Part shown: piece by piece, positions 1 to 6,543 of the stretch | Layout of the letters: each line of letters begins with the position of its first letter | Numbering within the stretch: the stretch's first letter is position 1 | From: Bacteroidales bacterium | Lineage (GTDB): Bacteria > Bacteroidota > Bacteroidia > Bacteroidales > UBA932 | NCBI GenBank assembly: GCA_004554455.1 | Contig: SFMG01000020.1 | Coordinates: 1 to 54,107, forward strand | Length of the DNA: 54,107 bases | Reading direction: 5' to 3' | Made by a program: the position numbers and the translations under genes | The notes under the pieces: generated by a model | Database searches by the model: none | What the model saw: only the letters and a program-made list of their open reading frames with translations | Told to the model about the DNA's origin: nothing

Positions 1-173
1 TTGCCCATTTTTCTGGCCAAGTCACGTTGACTCATATTCTTTTCTTTGAGAATAGAGTCTATGCGTGCGATAATGTCAGCGGACAATTGAATTTCAGTCC
101 GTATCTCCGGCGATACAGACGAAAGCATTGCATTGAACCTCTTTTCAACCGTTGTTTTCTTCTTCACGTTCAT
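1..173 (-). CDS. XRE-family antitoxin-like regulator, N-terminal part (HigA type)
   Basis: The reading frame begins at an ATG at 171-173 and runs off the left edge, so 57 codons are visible. The product starts MNVKKKTTVEKRF, continues through a helical segment with SPEIRTEIQLS, and enters a helix-turn-helix at about residue 40 (KEKNMSQRDLARKMG). This layout is typical of the antitoxin of HigBA-type modules, which binds DNA and represses its own promoter. No toxin gene is visible; it could lie beyond the left edge or be absent. A TAnnTTTG promoter box and a 16-bp perfect palindrome lie directly upstream, as expected for autorepression. A solitary XRE regulator is equally possible. Confidence 0.7.
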   Translation of the reverse strand, partial: MNVKKKTTVEKRFNAMLSSVSPEIRTEIQLSADIIARIDSILKEKNMSQRDLARKMG

Positions 174-196
174 AATCCCTCGTCATATACTCTGCA

Positions 197-205
197 GCAA
201 ACATA
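197..205 (-). promoter_or_regulatory. -7 box for the XRE antitoxin gene
   Basis: On the minus strand this reads TATGTTTGC, matching the Bacteroidetes -7 consensus TAnnTTTG. It lies 24 nt before the ATG. No clear TTTG -33 box is seen; the -33 region is occupied by the palindrome at 214-229. Confidence 0.55.
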
Positions 206-213
206 CTAATAGT

Positions 214-229
214 TTAGCATATATGCTAA
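214..229. promoter_or_regulatory. 16-bp palindromic operator candidate
   Basis: TTAGCATATATGCTAA is its own reverse complement over all 16 bases. It begins 8 bp upstream of the -7 box of the XRE gene, within the -33 region, where a bound regulator would block RNA polymerase. The likely ligand is the adjacent helix-turn-helix protein; that is inference from position. Confidence 0.55.
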
Positions 230-242
230 TTTATTTATGTCA

Positions 243-355
243 ACGGCAGAGACTTGAGCCAGGCAAAGCCCAGGGTGCATCGCGGTCATCCATTCCGTGA
301 CGGACATATCAGTATGGAGCACTGTCGGAAGCGCCTTCAAGCAGGTAATCCATCG
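243..355 (-). pseudogene. Relic of an alpha/beta-hydrolase (esterase) C-terminus
   Basis: Reading the minus strand from about 353 gives MDYLLEGASDSAPY, then a TGA codon, then YVRHGMDDRDAPWA. This resembles the C-terminal part of tannase/feruloyl-esterase-like hydrolases, in which an aromatic residue followed by a YVRHG-type stretch carries the catalytic histidine. The in-frame TGA sits where TGG (Trp) would be expected. The similarity decays after APWA, consistent with a frameshift. The piece is joined directly to the end of the cysK relic in a different frame. The identification is from memory of the family and is tentative. Confidence 0.35.
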
Positions 356-567
356 CGCAACTCCTGTGCTTTTCTTATCGCGCCCTTCATGTCCTCGGTC
401 CCCGGGGTGAGGACCAGCTCGGCTCCATAGGCCTTGAACAGGCTCCTGCGCTCGCGGCTCATCGTTTCAGGCATAGTGAGTATCACATTGTATCCTTTGA
501 CACGGCCTATCCATGCGAGTCCCACTCCCGTGTTTCCGATAAGTTCGGCGATGTTCTTGTGTATCAT
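337..567 (-). pseudogene. cysK: cysK remnant (cysteine synthase) with internal deletion
   Basis: The 76-residue frame begins like a normal O-acetylserine sulfhydrylase (IAELIGNT) and jumps directly to the substrate-binding loop GNTGVGLAW and then ILTMPETMSRERRSLFKAY. In intact CysK about 55-60 residues lie between the two GNT motifs, including the PLP-binding lysine of the SVKDR motif. That block is missing here, so the product cannot be an active enzyme. The natural C-terminus is also gone: after KAQELRDG the frame enters the esterase relic and stops. The duplicated Gly-Asn-Thr coding sequence suggests deletion between short direct repeats. No convincing promoter is seen upstream. Confidence 0.7.
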
Positions 568-598
568 AACTTTAAGTATTAAGTGAAACGATATGCAT

Positions 599-633
599 AA
601 AAAAAACGGCCCGCCAGGAAAACTGGCAGGCCG
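599..633 (-). terminator. Rho-independent terminator downstream of tdh
   Basis: On the minus strand an 11-bp stem (CGGCCTGCCAG pairing with CTGGCGGGCCG, one G-U pair) with a TTTTC loop is followed by eight T residues. It lies about 115 nt beyond the tdh stop codon. Confidence 0.85.
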
Positions 634-749
634 AACTATTGCAAAGACTGGATTACCAACTATGCACGAGTCCTTTCACACCAGTTTCCCGGGGCGAAAC
701 GACAACAGCAACAGTTATTGGTAAAAAGTCTCATATTTAATTCAAATTT

Positions 750-1772
750 CTAAAATTCGAGCAGAACCTTTCCGCATTTGCCGCTCTTCATCACGTCGAA
801 GCCCTTCTGGAAATCGTCGAAGGCGAAGCGGTGGGTGATGACAGGGCTGAGGTCGAGACCGGAGATGAGCATCTGCTCCATCTTGTACCATGTCTCCCAC
901 ATCTCACGACCGTATATGCCCTTGAGGGTGAGGGCGTTGAAGATGACCTTGCTCCAAGGGATCTGGGCGGAATCCGGCTGAATTCCCAGGAGGGAAATCT
1001 TGGAACCGGAGTACATGCTGTCGATCATCTCCCTGAGCGCAACTGGCGAGCCGGACATCTCAAGACCCACATCGAAGCCCTTGAGTCCCATCTCGTGCAT
1101 TACCGAAGCGACGCTCTGTCCGTGAGTAGGGTTGACGCAGACGGTCGCACCCATTCTCTTCGCAATGTCGAGGCGGTAATCGCTGAGATCGGTAACGACT
1201 ATGTTCCTGGCTCCGGCGAACTTGCAGATTGCGGTCGCCATGGTACCTATGAGTCCTGCACCGGTGATAAGCACGTCCTCGCCGAGCACAGGGAACGACA
1301 GGGCTGTGTGCGTTGCGTTTCCGAACGGATCCATGATTGCGACGAAATCGTCCGGTATGCGCGAATCGACCTTCACCACATTGGAGGACGGGATACTGAG
1401 GTACTCGGCAAAGGCGCCGTCGCGGTTCACGCCTACGCCTATGGAATTTTCGCATATATGTTCGCGGCCTCTGCGGCAGTTGCGGCAATGGCCACAGGCT
1501 ATATGCCCCTCTCCGGTGACGCGGTCGCCGACCTTGTAGTTACGGACTCCGCTGCCGAGCTTGACAATCTCGCCAACATATTCGTGGCCTATGGTCATAG
1601 GCGTTTTGATGGTGTTCTGGGACCACTGGTCCCAATTGTAGATGTGCAGGTCGGTGCCGCAGATCGCGACCTTCCATATCTTGATAAGAACGTCATTCAC
1701 ACCGACTTCCGGCATAGGGACGTCTTCCATCCATATACCCGGCTCGGCGTATTTTTTTACCAGTGCTTTCAT
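750..1772 (-). CDS. tdh: L-threonine 3-dehydrogenase
   Basis: This 340-aa cytosolic zinc-dependent medium-chain dehydrogenase oxidises L-threonine to 2-amino-3-ketobutyrate with NAD+, the first step of threonine breakdown to glycine and acetyl-CoA. Visible marks are the catalytic-zinc ligands Cys38, His63 and Glu64 (AICGTDLH and IGHEYVGE), the structural-zinc cysteines at 93, 96, 99 and 107, the GEGH and DPFGNATHTALSF segments typical of Tdh, and a Rossmann motif GAGLIG at 171-176. Length and sequence are collinear with E. coli Tdh. The gene stands alone; the 2-amino-3-ketobutyrate ligase gene (kbl) is not beside it. A TATATTTGC -7 box lies 25 nt before the ATG and a strong terminator follows. 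Confidence 0.95.
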   Translation of the reverse strand: MKALVKKYAEPGIWMEDVPMPEVGVNDVLIKIWKVAICGTDLHIYNWDQWSQNTIKTPMTIGHEYVGEIVKLGSGVRNYKVGDRVTGEGHIACGHCRNCRRGREHICENSIGVGVNRDGAFAEYLSIPSSNVVKVDSRIPDDFVAIMDPFGNATHTALSFPVLGEDVLITGAGLIGTMATAICKFAGARNIVVTDLSDYRLDIAKRMGATVCVNPTHGQSVASVMHEMGLKGFDVGLEMSGSPVALREMIDSMYSGSKISLLGIQPDSAQIPWSKVIFNALTLKGIYGREMWETWYKMEQMLISGLDLSPVITHRFAFDDFQKGFDVMKSGKCGKVLLEF

Positions 1773-1796
1773 TTGTGTGGATTTTAGAAAACCGCT

Positions 1797-1805
1797 GCAA
1801 ATATA
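1797..1805 (-). promoter_or_regulatory. -7 box of the tdh promoter
   Basis: The minus strand reads TATATTTGC, a full match to TAnnTTTG, giving a short leader of about 20 nt. No clear -33 box is seen. Confidence 0.6.
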
Positions 1806-1830
1806 CTTACGATTCCGAAAAATTGTTCGC

Positions 1831-1839
1831 TATCTTTGC
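1831..1839 (+). promoter_or_regulatory. -7 box of the acyltransferase gene
   Basis: TATCTTTGC matches TAnnTTTG and lies 24 nt before the ATG at 1864. It is back-to-back with the tdh promoter in a 91-bp divergent intergenic region. Confidence 0.6.
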
Positions 1840-1863
1840 AAGGAACCTGTAAATCGACAGCTT

Positions 1864-2988
1864 ATGCAGAATAACGGCAACGGACGCATCGCCTACATAG
1901 ATTACCTCAGGGTGGTGGCGTGCTTTCTCGTGATGCTGGTTCATGCCAGCGAGAATTTCTATGGGACCGACAACTCCGTCGGACTGGCCAGCAACTGTTC
2001 AATGCTTCTTAACGAAAGCAACCGCTTCTGGGTGGCATTCTACGACGGCTTCGTGGCCAGGACCTGCGTCCCGCTGTTCATGATTGCCTCCGCCTTCCTG
2101 CTCGTGCCGATGAAGCCGGGGACAGGGATGGGCAGCTTCTACAAAAAACGCTTCGCACGCATACTCCCGCCCTGGATCTTCTTCTCGTTGCTGTACTGCC
2201 TGCTGCCCCTGCTCTGGGGCGGAATGAGCATTGAGCAGTCGCTCGCCGACCTGAAGCATCTGCCTTTCAACTTCCCGTCCATGGCCGGACATCTGTGGTT
2301 CATGTACCCTCTGGTCAGCCTTTACCTCATAATACCAGTCGTTTCGCCCTGGCTCGAGAAGGCCAGCGCCAAGGAGGAGCTGATCTTTCTGGGCATATTC
2401 GGTCTCAGCACCTTCATTCCGTGGATACACCGTTTCCTCTATCCGGAGATATGGGGCGAATGTTTCTGGAACGGATTCACAATGCTCTGGTACTGTTCCG
2501 GTTATCTGGGCTATCTGGTTATGGCGCACTACATCCGCGTCCATCTGGACTGGAGCCGCCGCCGTCGCGCCATCACCGGTGCCCTCTGTTTCCTCGCCGG
2601 CTCTGCTTTCACCGGATGGGCGTTCTGGCACGCCGGCACCCCGGGCATACTTATCGAGACCCCGAAACTGGAATGGGCCTGGGAGTTCTGCATGCCTAAC
2701 GTGGTCATCGCAGCATTCGGCGCCTTCCTCCTCTTCAGCTGCATCGAGCGCAAAGAGTCCCCTGCCTTCATTTCCGGGCTCTCCCGCCTGACCTTCGGAA
2801 TGTATCTTATGCATATGTTCTTCCTCGTTCCTATAGCCGGCCTCGTGATAGGCGGCAACCCGGCCGAGCCGCGTCTGCCCGTATGGCTCGCAATCCCGAC
2901 CATCGCAGTCGCAACCTACGTCTGCTGCGCACTCGCGACCCGCCTGCTCGCCTTCCTGCCGAAAAGCAAATGGTTCGTAGGCTGCTGA
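1864..2988 (+). CDS. Integral-membrane acyltransferase, WecH/OafA type (acyltransferase family 3)
   Basis: The 374-aa product is almost entirely hydrophobic helices, roughly ten, as in acyltransferase-3 enzymes that move acetyl or other acyl groups onto surface sugars. It opens with RIAYIDYLRVVACFLVMLVH, the first helix ending in the conserved histidine. HLWFMYPLVSLYLIIPVVSPW is the segment characteristic of the WecH-like branch. I chose the ATG at 1864 because a TAnnTTTG box lies 24 nt upstream; an upstream in-frame extension would overlap that promoter and the tdh gene. The acceptor (O-antigen, capsule or another glycan) cannot be read from sequence. The regulator gene follows after 27 nt, so the two may be cotranscribed. 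Confidence 0.8.
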   Translation: MQNNGNGRIAYIDYLRVVACFLVMLVHASENFYGTDNSVGLASNCSMLLNESNRFWVAFYDGFVARTCVPLFMIASAFLLVPMKPGTGMGSFYKKRFARILPPWIFFSLLYCLLPLLWGGMSIEQSLADLKHLPFNFPSMAGHLWFMYPLVSLYLIIPVVSPWLEKASAKEELIFLGIFGLSTFIPWIHRFLYPEIWGECFWNGFTMLWYCSGYLGYLVMAHYIRVHLDWSRRRRAITGALCFLAGSAFTGWAFWHAGTPGILIETPKLEWAWEFCMPNVVIAAFGAFLLFSCIERKESPAFISGLSRLTFGMYLMHMFFLVPIAGLVIGGNPAEPRLPVWLAIPTIAVATYVCCALATRLLAFLPKSKWFVGC

Positions 2989-3015
2989 GAAATATTCAAT
3001 ATTACTGACAGGCGC

Positions 3016-4584
3016 ATGTATAGGAAGGCATATATCGCGACGGCTCTCGCGCTGCTGGTCTGCGCAGTCCCGCTGTCCTGCAGACGGTCGGGCCTGGACG
3101 GAGAAGCGAAAGCTGCCCTGAAAACACTTGACAGGACACTAGCCAACGCACCCGTATATGACCGGGCGAAGCAGCGCAGCATCGATTCGCTCAAAGTCCA
3201 GCTCACAGGAGCGGATGCATCGAGTCTGCCCTCCTGCTACGGCAGGCTTCACGATATGTACTACTCATTCCAGTCTGACTCTGCAATGCACTACACCACT
3301 CTGGAGTACAAGGCTGCCGTCAGCTGCGGGAACGAGAAACACAGGGTGAACAGTCTGCTGAACATAGCCCAGCTCAACAACATCACCGGAAACTATTCCG
3401 ACGCAAGAGGCATTCTCGACAAGCTGGACAGAAGCACTCTCTCCCCTTCCCACTTCGCGAGGATGTGCTCCGTTTACAACATACTCCACGAATATTCCGC
3501 GAAAATTTCGCTCGGACCGCATCAGGCCGAATATCACAGGGCCAAGGCGAACGAATACAAAGACTCGCTGCTGGCAATGGGCGAGAACATCTTCGTCCAT
3601 ACCCACAAACTGATGGTCGAGGGGAAGATGGACCTTGCAATGGAAATGATAAAGGACTACTGCGATTCCCTTCCGCTGGACCATCCGAAAAAATCAATGG
3701 CCGCATTTCTGGTCTCCATAATCTACATGGAGAGAGGCAAGGGCTATGAGAATGAAGAAATAACATATCTGGCGCAATCGGTCACCAGCGACATAATCAC
3801 TGCCAGGAAGGAGCATACCGCAATGATCCAGCTGGCCAGCATACTCTTCGAAAAAGGGGACCTGAAGCGGGCCTACCGATATATCAACAAGGCACTGGAC
3901 GATGCCACCCGCTGCAAGGCCAACATGAAGATGGAGTCCATCTCCCGGCTGATGCCGACAATCAGCGATGCTTACGAGCGTATGGTGCGGCGCAATTATC
4001 TGATGTTCTCGCTTGCAATCGCAGCGATATGCCTGATCTCCTTCCTGCTCATCCGCTCCGTCATCTCTCAGAAGAAGCAGAAGAAGGAACTTGCGATAAT
4101 AAACAGGCAGCTCGGCGAGGCATCCAACATCAAGAACACCTACATCACGCAGCTCATCCTTGAGTGCAACAGCCGCATAGACAGACTGGACCAGTACCGC
4201 AAGGACCTGAACCGCAAAGCCCAGAGCGGGGACAGGGACAGTCTCCTGAGGGAACTCCGCAGCCACAGCGTAAGCGAGAAGGAGTGGAAGAGTTTCTACG
4301 ACGTCTTCGACGCGACCTTCCTGTCCATCTTCCCTTCCTTCGTGAAGGAGTTCAACAGACTGCTTATCCCGGGCGGCGAGATTGTGCCAAGGAAGGCTGG
4401 AGTCCTGACTCCGGAACTGCGCATCTATGCGCTGATACGTCTCGGCATCGACTCCTCGGAAAAGATTGCATCGCTGCTGCGCTATTCCAAGACGACCATC
4501 TATACCTACCGCTCGAAGACCCGCCTGAAGTCGTTCAATCCGGAGGAATTCGAGGACGAGGTGAAGAAAATACACTCAATTTAG
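3016..4584 (+). CDS. DUF6377-like membrane-anchored transcriptional regulator
   Basis: The 522-aa protein begins with a hydrophobic signal (ALALLVCAVPLSCRR) that includes a possible lipobox. A helical TPR-like region of about 290 residues follows. One transmembrane helix lies near 328-347 (FSLAIAAICLISFLLI), followed by a basic coiled-coil linker. The C-terminus ends in a LuxR-like helix-turn-helix (LGIDSSEKIASLLRYSKTTI, then YTYRSKTRLK). This is the layout of Bacteroidetes DUF6377-type proteins that sit beside SusC/SusD loci: a periplasmic sensor region coupled across the membrane to a DNA-binding domain. It directly precedes the polysaccharide-utilisation operon in the same direction and is its most likely regulator (inference). 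Confidence 0.75.
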   Translation: MYRKAYIATALALLVCAVPLSCRRSGLDGEAKAALKTLDRTLANAPVYDRAKQRSIDSLKVQLTGADASSLPSCYGRLHDMYYSFQSDSAMHYTTLEYKAAVSCGNEKHRVNSLLNIAQLNNITGNYSDARGILDKLDRSTLSPSHFARMCSVYNILHEYSAKISLGPHQAEYHRAKANEYKDSLLAMGENIFVHTHKLMVEGKMDLAMEMIKDYCDSLPLDHPKKSMAAFLVSIIYMERGKGYENEEITYLAQSVTSDIITARKEHTAMIQLASILFEKGDLKRAYRYINKALDDATRCKANMKMESISRLMPTISDAYERMVRRNYLMFSLAIAAICLISFLLIRSVISQKKQKKELAIINRQLGEASNIKNTYITQLILECNSRIDRLDQYRKDLNRKAQSGDRDSLLRELRSHSVSEKEWKSFYDVFDATFLSIFPSFVKEFNRLLIPGGEIVPRKAGVLTPELRIYALIRLGIDSSEKIASLLRYSKTTIYTYRSKTRLKSFNPEEFEDEVKKIHSI

Positions 4585-4593
4585 GCCATTTTT

Positions 4594-4666
4594 ATTTAGA
4601 TTTTTAGGCATATTATTTTGCATAGATAATTGATTTACAAATAATTCGCATTTAGATAATTTAGAT
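4594..4666 (+). repeat. Three ATTTAGAT direct repeats in an AT-rich regulatory patch
   Basis: ATTTAGAT occurs at 4594-4601, 4650-4657 and 4659-4666, the last two with a 9-bp period. The patch lies between the regulator gene and the polysaccharide-operon promoter, upstream of the -7 box at 4715. The copies could be binding sites for the adjacent regulator; this is inference from position. Confidence 0.4.
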
Positions 4667-4672
4667 TTATTC

Positions 4673-4709
4673 TGCGACGCCCTGGAAGACCGCACTTTCG
4701 GGCGTCGCA
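4673..4709 (+). terminator. Strong hairpin between regulator and polysaccharide operon
   Basis: TGCGACGCCC at 4673-4682 is perfectly complementary to GGGCGTCGCA at 4700-4709, with a 17-nt loop and ATTTTG following. It probably terminates the regulator transcript. It abuts the -7 box of the next operon, so it may also influence that promoter. Confidence 0.55.
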
Positions 4710-4714
4710 TTTTG

Positions 4715-4723
4715 TAACTTTGC
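4715..4723 (+). promoter_or_regulatory. -7 box of the polysaccharide-utilisation operon
   Basis: TAACTTTGC matches TAnnTTTG, giving a leader of about 85 nt before the ATG at 4816. No TTTG lies at the expected -33 position (hairpin sequence is there), which suggests an activator-dependent promoter. Confidence 0.55.
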
Positions 4724-4815
4724 TTTCGACCACACGCACTGAAACAGGACTGTCGCTGATTACCGTCAGCAGCTATTCACTGTCACAACATAAACTAACC
4801 AATCACTCAAAAAAA

Positions 4816-6534
4816 ATGAAGAAAAACTTTTCTTTGGCAATCACGGCATTGCTTTTTGTCGTTGGAACAAGCTGTATGGAAAAGGAATACCGCTTCAAGA
4901 TAGCCGATGATCCCGGCTATGTTGAGGAACCGGTAGTCGCCGTACGCGCTCTCGACGGAGACAGGTGGATTGAAGGAACCCTGGACAAAGAAGCCAGGAC
5001 CGTCACCTTCAAGTTCCACACTGTAGCTTCCCTGGAGGATGTCGTCCTCGATGTCCAGCTTGCAGAAGACTGGGCCAGGATGACCTCCCCGACTACCAAT
5101 AAGTTTGAGGCCAATCTCAAGAACGGCTACAAATTCACTGTCAACGACGGCGTGGATGATGTATCCTACGTCGTCAATGCAAGTATGTTCCGGCACATCA
5201 AGAGCGTGGACGCCAGTTTCGCCGGAGAAAAGATCTCCCTCACGCTCGCAGAGGATTCTTTCTCAGGCTCTTTCACTTCAGTATTCCTCCAGTCCGACCT
5301 CAAGGGAGTGGACATCGAGCTCGAGCTCGACGAGGATGCTGAACTCCTGACCGCCGCCGAGGACCTGAAGGGAGTTGATTTTTCGGACGGCTCCGCACTC
5401 AGACTTGTAGTGAACGACAAGGCCGTCGGCAAGTCCAAGACCTATTATGTTTATGTAAACCCTTCCGATGTGGTAAATCTCGACTCCGGCTGGACAGAGA
5501 TCACCAAGTCCTGGCAGACCCGCTACAACATCAGCTTCGGCAATATGAGGATGTACACCAGCTCCGGCATAGCCGGCTTCAGCGGCAACATCGGATACCT
5601 CTTCACCATTCCTGCGGAAAGGGTGCAGATGAAGGTGATGGAGAAGAACGATGTGGGAGCCGATCTGACCAAGATGTCGCCTGCAGTGCGCAACAACAGG
5701 GACTGGACCCTCTTCCTCTGCATGCAGGGACCTGGCGTATGGCATCTGGATGGCAGCACATCCACTTCCGGCTTCACCTATTACAGCCCTCTGGCCTACG
5801 GACCTGACAAGAGCGGCAACACCCGCGTGCTCAGGAATGACGGCTTCGGCGGCAGCAACAAAGCCTTTGCACCTGCAATGGCCATCCAGGGCGGAAAGGT
5901 TTCCATAAGCCCTGCCGGCACAGTGGACGGCGTGCTCTACAGCTATGCCGACGCAAAAGGCAACGGCCAGACCGCCTGGACTCCTGAAAGCGCATTCGGC
6001 GGATATTTCCAGATCGTAAAGGACGGCAACAGCCTGATTTCCGGCGAAGGCGACAAGTTCTACCAGATTTACAACAGCGACTGGCGCTTCTACGGCGAAG
6101 GTCTCACCACCTTCTGGAGCCCGGACTGGGGCAAGGCCGTGCCTATCATCAGCCACGACATGCTCAGGACCGGACGAATAGCGGTGGGTTGCACCGCCAA
6201 GGGCGACCTCGTGATACTCGCCGTTGAAAAGTTCGTGAACACCCACAACCAGGGCCAGAACGTGGATTCAGGCCACAACGGAGGTTCTGGCGACACCAGG
6301 GGCGTCACCCTCTATGAACTTGCCAGCACGATGGCAGGCCTGGGTTGCGACGCGGCAATGACAGTTGAGGACTACAACTGGTCATACCTGCTTCTCCAGG
6401 ACGGTTCCGAGAGGGGCAAGGACGTATTCTGGACTAACAACAGATGGGTGCTCGACGCCAACAACGCCTCCTTCGGCAACATGAAGGCCGAGTCCTCCGA
6501 GCCGACCAACCTCGTTATCGTCAGCTTTAAGTAA
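4816..6534 (+). CDS. Surface lipoprotein of the PUL with DUF5018-like and phosphodiester-glycosidase-like regions
   Basis: The 572-aa product carries a lipoprotein signal peptide (ITALLFVVGTSC, lipid Cys at residue 20). I start at 4816 because the signal peptide begins there. The first half looks like two DUF5018-type beta-sandwich repeats, each ending in a segment like FTVNDGVDDVSYVV. The C-terminal part resembles phosphodiester glycosidases (NAGPA family): RIAVGCTAKGDLVILAVE, then GVTLYELASTMAGLGCDAAM. In active members the next motif is an Asp-Gly-Gly-Gly-Ser-like loop; here it is VEDYNWS, so catalysis is doubtful. A glycan-binding role on the cell surface is more likely. The gene sits before susC, where SusE/F-like proteins are more often found after susD. 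Confidence 0.6.
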   Translation: MKKNFSLAITALLFVVGTSCMEKEYRFKIADDPGYVEEPVVAVRALDGDRWIEGTLDKEARTVTFKFHTVASLEDVVLDVQLAEDWARMTSPTTNKFEANLKNGYKFTVNDGVDDVSYVVNASMFRHIKSVDASFAGEKISLTLAEDSFSGSFTSVFLQSDLKGVDIELELDEDAELLTAAEDLKGVDFSDGSALRLVVNDKAVGKSKTYYVYVNPSDVVNLDSGWTEITKSWQTRYNISFGNMRMYTSSGIAGFSGNIGYLFTIPAERVQMKVMEKNDVGADLTKMSPAVRNNRDWTLFLCMQGPGVWHLDGSTSTSGFTYYSPLAYGPDKSGNTRVLRNDGFGGSNKAFAPAMAIQGGKVSISPAGTVDGVLYSYADAKGNGQTAWTPESAFGGYFQIVKDGNSLISGEGDKFYQIYNSDWRFYGEGLTTFWSPDWGKAVPIISHDMLRTGRIAVGCTAKGDLVILAVEKFVNTHNQGQNVDSGHNGGSGDTRGVTLYELASTMAGLGCDAAMTVEDYNWSYLLLQDGSERGKDVFWTNNRWVLDANNASFGNMKAESSEPTNLVIVSFK

Positions 6535-6543
6535 CATTGAGAT

